Below the pieces are notes generated by a model. It did not search any database, was not told where the DNA came from, and was given only the letters and a program-made list of their open reading frames with translations. Positions 1 through 5,406 of a stretch of 9,522 nucleotides of DNA are shown here, in pieces. Numbering within the stretch: the stretch's first letter is position 1; every line of letters begins with the position of its first letter. Position numbers and translations under genes: made by a program. The DNA is from an uncultured Gemmatimonadota bacterium (lineage in GTDB: Bacteria > Gemmatimonadota > Gemmatimonadetes > Gemmatimonadales > GWC2-71-9): the NCBI GenBank assembly GCA_946887295.1, contig CAMPKP010000137.1, positions 1 to 9,522 on the forward strand, written 5' to 3'.

Positions 1-54
1 CAGAGCGCCTGCCTTACACGCAGGATGTCGGGGGTTCGAATCCCTCTTCGCCCA
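1..54 (+). tRNA. tRNA-Val (anticodon UAC), 3' part only
   Basis: This is the 3' portion of a valine tRNA gene cut by the window edge; the acceptor 5' strand and most of the D arm are missing. The anticodon stem CCTGC (8-12) pairs with GCAGG (20-24) around a 7-base loop whose centre (15-17) is TAC, which reads valine GUN codons. A 5-base variable region is followed by a T arm (30-46) with loop TTCGAAT, then the acceptor 3' strand TTCGCCC (47-53) and discriminator A54. The 3' strand would pair with a GGGCGAA start, usual for tRNA-Val. The CCA end is not encoded, so it must be added after transcription. Confidence 0.93.
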
Positions 55-61
55 TTCGCAC

Positions 62-78
62 CCGCGTCGTGAGCGCGG
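62..78 (+). other. small GC hairpin after tRNA-Val
   Basis: CCGCG (62-66) can pair with CGCGG (74-78) around a 7-base loop, starting 8 bases after the tRNA. It could be part of the tRNA 3' trailer or a weak terminator. No T-run follows. A GTG inside the loop (69) could extend the following reading frame, but it has no Shine-Dalgarno sequence. The stem is short and could be chance in such GC-rich DNA. Confidence 0.25.
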
Positions 79-85
79 ACGTTGT

Positions 86-101
86 CGGTCCCGCGGGACC
101 G
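86..101. promoter_or_regulatory. 16-bp perfect palindrome, operator or terminator candidate
   Basis: CGGTCCCGCGGGACCG reads identically on both strands. It sits between tRNA-Val and the ribosome binding site of the TPR gene. As RNA it could fold into a 6-bp stem with a CGCG loop, and TACCTTT follows, so it may be the tRNA-Val terminator. As DNA it has the symmetry of a repressor dimer site. The sequence does not decide between these. Confidence 0.35.
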
Positions 102-108
102 TACCTTT

Positions 109-115
109 GGGGAGG
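109..115 (+). promoter_or_regulatory. strong ribosome binding site of the TPR gene
   Basis: GGGGAGG lies 7 bases before the ATG at 123. This sets the start at 123 rather than at the in-frame GTG at 69, and the choice is confirmed by the signal peptide that begins exactly at this ATG. Confidence 0.85.
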
Positions 116-122
116 CTTACGC

Positions 123-1937
123 ATGTATCTGTCCCGTCTTGTCACCCTCGTGGCCGTGGGTGGGGCGCTGGCGGCGCCGCTGGCGGCTCAGGGCATCCCT
201 CGCAACGCCCGCACGAGTACCGCGACCCTCGCGCCCCGCTTCATGGTCGCGAACCCGTTCGTCTTCGCTCCGGCCGATTCCGCACCCGCCGTGACGATCG
301 GCAGCGCCATCCGGGAAGAGATGAAGGACGTGGTGGGGCGTGATTTCCAGGTGGTCGAGCAACAGCAGATGAACGACGCGCTGACCCAGTACGGCTATCC
401 CAAGGACGCGATCCTGAGCCCGGCGCTGGCGACCACGCTCGCCAAGAATATCCAGGCCCGCTTCCTGATCGCATCGACCATGTCGAAGGGGAAGGACGCG
501 CGCTACACCGTGACCGCCCGGCTGCTGGGCGTGAACGACGATGCCGGCAACGTGGTCACCCTGGCGCAGAACCCGGGCGAGAGTCCTCAGGCGTTCGGCA
601 AGCGGGTGGCTGAGGCGCTGGAGCCCCTGGTCAAGTCGATGCCGGACGCGAAGTCCTGTGTCGAGCAGCGCACCAGCAAGCCGGACAAGGCCGTCGAAGC
701 GGCCAACAAGGCGATCAAGGCGGCCCCGAATCATGGCCTGGCGCACTACTGTCTCGCGCTCATCGCACAGGACCGGAAGGCGCCTCGCGCCGAGGTGGTG
801 CAGCACCTGCAGGCCTCGGCCAAGGGCGATCCCCTGAGCCTGCCTGTCTGGACCGCGCTGGCCACCCAGTACCAGCAGGCCAACGACACGGCCAACACTC
901 TCGTGGCCTTCAAGCAGATGCTCCGGGTCGCGCCGACCAATCAGAAGCTCCGGGAGGAGCTGTTCAAGTACTTCCTCCAGAGCGGGCATCCCGAGACCGC
1001 GCTGGAAGTGGCGGACGAGGGCCTCAAGATCGATCCATACAACGCCGATCTTTACGACCTCAAGAGCAACGCCTGTCTGTTCCTGAGCAACTTCAAGTGC
1101 GCGGTGGACGCGCTCGAGACCATGTACGCCACGGATTCCACCAAGGCGGACACCCTCTTCTTCACCAAGATCTCGGCCGCGGCGGCCGAGGGTGAGAAGC
1201 CCGACACGGCGAGGCTCCTCAAGTGGTCGCAGATCGGCGTGCGCAAGTATCCCGACAACCCGACCCTGCTGGGGTACCTGAACCGGGCCTATTCGATGAC
1301 GGGGCAGGTGGACAGCGTCGTGGCGGTCACCAACAAGATCATCGCCAAGGACACCACGGCGATCGTTCCCGCTCTCGAGGCGGCCCAGGCGCTGATCAAC
1401 GCACCGCCCGCCTCGGGCACGGGGACGGCCCCGGCCACCGGGACCGATACCTCGAAGACCTCGAAGCCGCCGACCGGGTCGGACACGACGGCGGCTGCGA
1501 GCACCTCGAGGGCCAAGGAGGCGCTCCCGTTCCTCGAATTCGCGATCAAGTACGGCGACGCCCAGGCGAAGGAAAATGCCGCGGCGCTGCTGTACACCGC
1601 CGGCGCCAAGCTGCTCCAGCAGCCGCAGGACCTGCAAGGCGCAGCCGAGCTGCTGCGGCTGGCGGTCCAGTCGGCGAACCCCACCGGCAAAGTGGGCCCG
1701 GCCTCCAACTACCTGCTCGGCCTGGCGACCCTCTTCCAGGTGCCCCAGATCGACCCGCCGGCGGTGAAGCAGAAGTCGTGCGACCTCGCCAGGCAGGAGG
1801 AGACGCTGCTGACCGAGGCCGAGACCGCTCTGACGGCCGGTCGCACGGTGAACCCGGAGGCGGTGGACAAGAACCTGGGCATCATCAAGCAATACAAGCC
1901 GCGGGTGGCCTCGATGCTCAAGGCATACTGTAAGTAG
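123..1937 (+). CDS. exported TPR-repeat protein with a CsgG/TolB-like N-terminal domain
   Basis: I do not recognise a named family for this 604-residue protein. It begins with a classical signal peptide: R5, a hydrophobic core at about 6-18 and a likely cleavage site after LAAPLAAQ (residue 23), so it should be secreted to the periplasm. Residues about 38-150 alternate strands and helices in a way that recalls the CsgG/FlgO/TolB N-terminal fold, with a helix near 60-70, then FQVVEQQQMNDAL and LAKNIQARFLIAS. From about 177 to 412 several TPR-like helix pairs can be seen; the clearest end in LRVAPTN and LKIDPYN. A Thr/Ser/Ala/Pro-rich linker spans about 427-463 and a helical C-terminal part runs to 604. 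Six cysteines (179, 210, 318, 326, 553, 603) all lie beyond the signal peptide and could form disulfides. The gene stands alone between two tRNA genes with its own terminator. A scaffolding or envelope-assembly role is plausible but unproven. Confidence 0.85.
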   Translation: MYLSRLVTLVAVGGALAAPLAAQGIPRNARTSTATLAPRFMVANPFVFAPADSAPAVTIGSAIREEMKDVVGRDFQVVEQQQMNDALTQYGYPKDAILSPALATTLAKNIQARFLIASTMSKGKDARYTVTARLLGVNDDAGNVVTLAQNPGESPQAFGKRVAEALEPLVKSMPDAKSCVEQRTSKPDKAVEAANKAIKAAPNHGLAHYCLALIAQDRKAPRAEVVQHLQASAKGDPLSLPVWTALATQYQQANDTANTLVAFKQMLRVAPTNQKLREELFKYFLQSGHPETALEVADEGLKIDPYNADLYDLKSNACLFLSNFKCAVDALETMYATDSTKADTLFFTKISAAAAEGEKPDTARLLKWSQIGVRKYPDNPTLLGYLNRAYSMTGQVDSVVAVTNKIIAKDTTAIVPALEAAQALINAPPASGTGTAPATGTDTSKTSKPPTGSDTTAAASTSRAKEALPFLEFAIKYGDAQAKENAAALLYTAGAKLLQQPQDLQGAAELLRLAVQSANPTGKVGPASNYLLGLATLFQVPQIDPPAVKQKSCDLARQEETLLTEAETALTAGRTVNPEAVDKNLGIIKQYKPRVASMLKAYCK

Positions 1938-1973
1938 GCAGCCGCCGGCTCAGCCCGGCGATGCTCGCGAAGG

Positions 1974-2006
1974 ACGGCCCTCCTCGCCTCGGCGCAGGAG
2001 GGCCGT
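1974..2006 (+). terminator. hairpin terminator candidate after the TPR gene
   Basis: ACGGCCCTCCT (1974-1984) and AGGAGGGCCGT (1996-2006) form a perfect 11-bp stem around an 11-base loop, 36 bases past the TPR stop codon. The loop itself can extend the stem slightly. There is no proper T-run (TTCC follows), which is common for terminators in very GC-rich genomes but leaves the mechanism open. The rest of the gap to the next tRNA holds only a small hairpin near 1944-1959 and the candidate tRNA promoter. Confidence 0.6.
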
Positions 2007-2050
2007 TCCGCAACAGGGATCCGGCCCTACCAGGGGCCCCCGCCATGCCC

Positions 2051-2056
2051 TATATT
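2051..2056 (+). promoter_or_regulatory. candidate -10 box for tRNA-Asp
   Basis: TATATT is a striking AT-rich hexamer in GC-rich surroundings, 16 bases before the first base of the tRNA. It is followed by an all-G/C stretch (CCGCCCG), the kind of GC-rich discriminator typical of stringently controlled stable-RNA promoters. No convincing -35 box is visible; CTACCA at about 2027-2032 matches the consensus at only three positions. Confidence 0.45.
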
Positions 2057-2072
2057 CCGCCCGCGTCTGCTG

Positions 2073-2147
2073 GGGGCTGTAGCTCAGCTTGGTTAGAGTG
2101 CCGCACTGTCACTGCGGAGGTCGCGGGTTCGAGCCCCGTCAGCCCCG
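2073..2147 (+). tRNA. tRNA-Asp (anticodon GUC)
   Basis: This is a complete 75-base cloverleaf. The acceptor strands GGGGCTG (2073-2079) and CAGCCCC (2140-2146) pair perfectly, with discriminator G2147, a known aspartate identity base. The D arm starts with GCTC at 2082. The anticodon stem CCGCA/TGCGG (2101-2105 and 2113-2117) encloses a loop with GTC at 2108-2110, reading GAC and GAU. The T arm is 2123-2139 with loop TTCGAGC. CCA is not encoded. It lies just upstream of the dcw cluster on the same strand. Confidence 0.97.
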
Positions 2148-2165
2148 CTCCAGTATTCGAGGCTG

Positions 2166-2195
2166 CACCCCGTCCCGGTGGACGGGGTGTTGTCA
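2166..2195 (+). terminator. perfect hairpin after tRNA-Asp, terminator or attenuator
   Basis: CACCCCGTCC (2166-2175) and GGACGGGGTG (2180-2189) form a perfect 10-bp stem with a CGGT tetraloop, followed by TTGTCATTT. It starts 18 bases after tRNA-Asp, where a terminator for that gene would be expected. The tail is only partly T-rich, so some read-through into rsmH is possible. The in-frame GTG at 2178 falls inside this loop and stem, which argues against it as the rsmH start. Confidence 0.7.
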
Positions 2196-2216
2196 TTTCA
2201 ACCGGTCGAGTCCACC

Positions 2217-3137
2217 ATGGCGGAGCCGAGCTCGTCCTACCATGTCCCGGTTCTCCTCGAGCCGGTCGTCGCTGCAGCGGCGGGCGCTCTCCGGGCGGTG
2301 GACGCCACGCTCGGTGGCGGGGGCCACGCCGAGGCGCTTCGCGCGGCCGGCCTCGAGGTCCTGGCCATCGACCGGGATCCCGACGCGATCGCATTCGCCA
2401 GGAACAGGCTCGGCGAGCGGGGCATCCGGTACGTTCAGGCCGCCTACGATGCCCCGGAAGCGCTGTCCGCCGTGGCCGGGTTCCGGCCCGGGTTCATCCT
2501 CCTGGATCTGGGGGTCTCCTCCCGCCAATTGGACCAGACCGACCGGGGATTTACTTTCCGACCCGGCGCTCCACTCGACATGCGGATGGAAGCACAGGGA
2601 GCCTCGGCGGCCGATCTGCTGAACCGGGCCGGCGAGGGCGCGCTGGAACGGATATTCGCGGACTACGGAGACGAGCGCCGCGCCCGGCGCCTGGCCCGCG
2701 AGATCGTGCGCCGACGGGGGCGGGCCGAGTTCGCGATCAGCGACGATCTGGTGAACGCGATCCGCGCCACGCTCGGTCCCCGCGCCGGCCCATCCGAGTT
2801 CGCCCGTCTCTTTCAGGCCGTGCGCATCGCCGTCAACGACGAGCTTGCAGGGCTCTCGCGGGCGCTGCCGGCGTTCCGTGATGCCTTGATGCCGGGGGGT
2901 GGGCTGGCCGTAATCACTTATCACTCCGGGGAGGACCGGCTGGTCAAGCTCGCCTTCCGCGAGTGGGCCAGCGCCTGTGTCTGTCCTCCGCACATGCCGG
3001 TATGCACTTGCCGAGGCCGGCCCCTCGGCCGGCTGGACCCCCGCAAGCCGATCCTGCCTCCCGACGAGGAGATCGCTTCCAACCCGCGTGCCCGGAGCGC
3101 GAAACTGAGGATTTTTCGAGTCGACGATGCGACTTAA
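2217..3137 (+). CDS. rsmH: 16S rRNA (cytosine-1402-N4)-methyltransferase RsmH
   Basis: RsmH (formerly MraW) uses S-adenosylmethionine to methylate N4 of C1402 in the decoding centre of 16S rRNA; it acts in the cytoplasm and is typically near the front of the dcw cluster. From the ATG the protein has 306 residues, close to the usual length of about 310. Family motifs are in order: HVPVLLEPVV (9-18), the SAM loop DATLGGGGHAEA (29-40), AIDRDP (50-55), LLDLGVSSRQLD (95-106), GFTFRPGAPLDMRM (111-124), FQAVRIAVNDEL (199-210) and YHSGEDRLVK (235-244). A four-cysteine cluster CVCPP...VCTC (254-265) follows. The usual HSLED appears here as HSGED. ATG 2217 was chosen because the longer GTG form starts inside a hairpin, and the conserved HVPVL begins 8 residues after this ATG. 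The Shine-Dalgarno signal is weak. The 3' end overlaps ftsL by 11 bases. Confidence 0.95.
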   Translation: MAEPSSSYHVPVLLEPVVAAAAGALRAVDATLGGGGHAEALRAAGLEVLAIDRDPDAIAFARNRLGERGIRYVQAAYDAPEALSAVAGFRPGFILLDLGVSSRQLDQTDRGFTFRPGAPLDMRMEAQGASAADLLNRAGEGALERIFADYGDERRARRLAREIVRRRGRAEFAISDDLVNAIRATLGPRAGPSEFARLFQAVRIAVNDELAGLSRALPAFRDALMPGGGLAVITYHSGEDRLVKLAFREWASACVCPPHMPVCTCRGRPLGRLDPRKPILPPDEEIASNPRARSAKLRIFRVDDAT

Positions 3138-3423
3138 GGGACGCCACTGGCTCATGATCTGGCTGGTCGTGTTCGTGTGCGTGCTGCTCGCGATCGCCAC
3201 TCGGCAGAGCGCCGGCTTCCGGGCCGCGCGGCGCCTGGGCGAGCTCCGGGAGGAGCGGATGGCCCTGGAGGCGCGCCGGGCCGAGCTGGAGAGACAGATC
3301 AGGGTGGCCTCGAGCCGCCAGGTGCTGGTCCCTCTCGCCGAGCGGACGCTGGGGCTGCATGAGCCCTCGGATTCCGAGTTCACGCTGCTTCCACTCGCCC
3401 CCTTGCCCTCGGACAGGCCCTGA
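3127..3423 (+). CDS. ftsL: FtsL-like cell division protein
   Basis: This small bitopic membrane protein of 98 residues lies exactly where ftsL sits in dcw clusters, between rsmH and ftsI. In known systems FtsL joins FtsB and FtsQ in a complex that activates septal peptidoglycan synthesis by FtsWI. Visible features are a short basic N-terminus (MRLKGRH), one transmembrane helix at about 9-24, and then a charged Leu/Arg/Glu-rich coiled coil at about 32-60 (with LGELREE and LEARRAELERQI). The C-terminal tail is Pro/Leu-rich. FtsL sequences are poorly conserved, so the call rests on size, topology and position. It overlaps rsmH by 11 bases and its TGA overlaps the ftsI ATG by one base, indicating translational coupling. 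An internal ATG at 3154 would cut into the membrane helix and is less likely. Confidence 0.82.
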   Translation: MRLKGRHWLMIWLVVFVCVLLAIATRQSAGFRAARRLGELREERMALEARRAELERQIRVASSRQVLVPLAERTLGLHEPSDSEFTLLPLAPLPSDRP

Positions 3424-5390
3424 TGGCCAAGCCCGCAGCCCGCATCGCCGCCATCCAGTTCGGCTTCGCGATCGGAGTCGTGGCGCTGCTGACGCGTGCC
3501 GTCCAGCTCCAGATCGTGGACGGCGAGAAGTGGGCGAAGGAGGCGGAGACCAAGCGGACCGAGCGGCGGGTGCTCGAGGCTCGCCGCGGTGCGCTCTACG
3601 ATCGCAACGGCGTCCCGCTCGCCATCACCCAGGAGTTCTACCACGTCGGGATCGCCCCGAACGAGCTGGACGATCGGGGCGCCGTATTCCGCCTCATCGT
3701 CCGCAGCCTCGGCGTCTCGCCGGCAACGCTCGATCGCGAGTTCCGGTCGGGAAAGCGCTGGATCTACCTGCACGGGCCCTACAACGCGACGCAGGTTCAG
3801 CCGCTGCGCGAGACCGGCGGCATTCACCTGGACGGCGCGTTTCAGCGGTTCTATCCCTCGCGCGAGCTCGCGCGGCCCATCATCGGGGGGCTGGCCGCGG
3901 ATCGGGCCGTCGGTGGAGCGGGCCTCGAGCTGGCACTCGATTCGGTTCTGACCGGGCGGCCGGGCGAGGCGGTGCTGCTGAAGGACCGGGCGGGGCGCCG
4001 ATACGCCTCTCCGGCGCGGTTGGTGCGCGACCCCGTGCCGGGCAACGACGTCCTGCTCACAATAGACGCGGAGCTCCAGGAGATCGCCGAGCGCGGTCTC
4101 GCCGACGCCCTCGAGGAGATGAAGGCCGAAGGGGGCGACGTCGTCTTCCTCGATCCGAAGACCGGCGAGCTGCTGGCCCTCGCGTCGCGGCAAGTCCATC
4201 CCGGCGCCGTCCCCCGGGCCTCGACCTTCACCGATCCCTTCGAGCCGGGCTCCACCGCGAAGCTCTTCACAGCCGCCGCGCTGCTTCGGTACCGCCTGGT
4301 GGACAGCACCGACGCGGTCTTCGGCGAAGGGGGCTCGTGGCTCATGCCGGTCCGGCGGAGCGGGAACAGGACGCGGCAGATTCGTGACGTCCACGCTCAC
4401 AGAGGAAACGTCACCCTCGCCGAGGCGATCCGGACGTCGAGCAACATCGCGATGGCCAAGTTCAGCCTGCGGCTCACACCCGAGCAGCAGTACGACGTGC
4501 TCCGGGATTTCGGGTTCGGGACGCCGAGCGGCGCCGAATTTCCTTCCGAGTCGAGGGGGATCCTGGCGCGGCCCGACCGCTGGCAACCGATGTACACCCG
4601 TGCCAGCATGGCCATGGGATACGAGATCGGCGTGACGCCGGTGCAGCTCGCCGCAGCGTACGGTGCGATCGCCAACGACGGGGTGCTGATGGCGCCCACC
4701 CTGGTGCGGGAGATCCGGGATCCCTCGGGCCGGGTCCTCTTCCGCCGGGAGCCGGAGCCGGTGCGCCGGGTGCTCGACTCCCGGATCGCCGGGCGCCTGC
4801 GGGAGTACCTCCGGGAAGCCGCCGGGGAGGGCGGCACCGGCGGTGAGGCGCAGCTGGTCAACTACACGGTGCTGGGAAAGACCGGCACGGCCCGGCGCTT
4901 CGAGGACGGCCGCTACTCCACCACGAAGTACACCGCGAGCTTCGCCGCGATCTTCCCGGCCGACGACCCCCAGCTGGTGGTGATCGTGAAGATCGACAAC
5001 CCCAAGGGGAGCTACTATGGCGGAAGCACGGCGGCGCCGGTCACCCGGATGATGCTCCAGCAGTCCCTCGCCTCACGCCGGGTGGCGATCGACCGGGGCC
5101 GGCTCGCGCCGCCCGAGATCCTGGCTGCGCCCGCCGCGGCCGCCGGGCAGGGCATGCCGGCCCGGAAACCGGTCGTGGTGGTGAGCTGGCCGTATCAGAA
5201 GTCCGACTCGGCCCCCCGGCCGGTCCCGGTTCCCAGCGTGACCGGGCGCTCGGTTCGCGAAGCCGCGCTCGCGCTCCACCGCCGGGGGCTCCGAATGAGT
5301 CTCCGCGGGCTCGGACGGGTGGTACGCACGGCGCCGGAGGCCGGGGAGTCGGCACAACCCGGGGCGTCGGTGACGGTATGGGCCGAATGA
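3423..5390 (+). CDS. ftsI: septal peptidoglycan transpeptidase FtsI (PBP3) with a C-terminal PASTA domain
   Basis: This class B penicillin-binding protein of 655 residues crosslinks septal peptidoglycan outside the inner membrane, as partner of FtsW. An N-terminal membrane anchor spans about 8-30. The dimerisation/pedestal domain opens with RRGALYDRNG (54-63). In the transpeptidase domain the catalytic motifs are intact: STAK with nucleophile S277 and K280, SSN at 339-341, and KTGT at 486-489. Residues about 598-655 form a single PASTA repeat starting PVPVPSVTGRSV and ending SVTVWAE, linked by an Ala/Pro-rich stretch. PASTA-bearing division PBPs are known from Firmicutes (SpoVD, PBP2x) and several other phyla, and are absent from E. 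coli FtsI (588 residues). Its start codon overlaps the ftsL stop (TGATG) and only a weak ribosome site (ACAGG) is visible, so coupling is likely. murE follows after 16 bases. Confidence 0.95.
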   Translation: MAKPAARIAAIQFGFAIGVVALLTRAVQLQIVDGEKWAKEAETKRTERRVLEARRGALYDRNGVPLAITQEFYHVGIAPNELDDRGAVFRLIVRSLGVSPATLDREFRSGKRWIYLHGPYNATQVQPLRETGGIHLDGAFQRFYPSRELARPIIGGLAADRAVGGAGLELALDSVLTGRPGEAVLLKDRAGRRYASPARLVRDPVPGNDVLLTIDAELQEIAERGLADALEEMKAEGGDVVFLDPKTGELLALASRQVHPGAVPRASTFTDPFEPGSTAKLFTAAALLRYRLVDSTDAVFGEGGSWLMPVRRSGNRTRQIRDVHAHRGNVTLAEAIRTSSNIAMAKFSLRLTPEQQYDVLRDFGFGTPSGAEFPSESRGILARPDRWQPMYTRASMAMGYEIGVTPVQLAAAYGAIANDGVLMAPTLVREIRDPSGRVLFRREPEPVRRVLDSRIAGRLREYLREAAGEGGTGGEAQLVNYTVLGKTGTARRFEDGRYSTTKYTASFAAIFPADDPQLVVIVKIDNPKGSYYGGSTAAPVTRMMLQQSLASRRVAIDRGRLAPPEILAAPAAAAGQGMPARKPVVVVSWPYQKSDSAPRPVPVPSVTGRSVREAALALHRRGLRMSLRGLGRVVRTAPEAGESAQPGASVTVWAE

Positions 5391-5393
5391 CCC

Positions 5394-5400
5394 GAGGAAG
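5394..5400 (+). promoter_or_regulatory. ribosome binding site of murE
   Basis: GAGGAAG lies 6 bases before the ATG at 5407, in the 16-base gap after ftsI. It fixes the murE start and shows that murE can be translated without coupling to ftsI. Confidence 0.8.
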
Positions 5401-5406
5401 CTGAGC

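Noticed and set aside
69..122. Upstream GTG start adding 18 residues to the TPR protein
   Set aside because: It has no ribosome site, lies in a hairpin loop, and would bury the signal peptide behind a hydrophilic extension.
1..122. Integration site or mobile element next to tRNA-Val
   Set aside because: There is no integrase, no repeat of the tRNA end downstream in the window, and the adjacent gene shows no sign of foreign composition.
117..1892. Minus-strand open frame of 591 codons opposite the TPR gene
   Set aside because: The plus-strand frame has a signal peptide, TPR repeats and a strong ribosome site. The antisense product is low-complexity Arg/Leu/Gly/His.
1961..2881. Plus-strand frame of 306 codons running through tRNA-Asp into rsmH
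   Set aside because: It reads across a tRNA and a hairpin and then out of frame through rsmH; the product is Arg/Gly/Pro-rich without motifs.
3010..3029. 7-bp hairpin GCCGAGG/CCTCGGC inside rsmH
   Set aside because: It is internal to the coding sequence with no T-run, and such stems are expected by chance at this base composition.
2193..4586. Minus-strand open frame of 797 codons opposite rsmH, ftsL and ftsI
   Set aside because: It mirrors codon bias of real genes, crosses several gene boundaries, and shows no domain or ribosome site.
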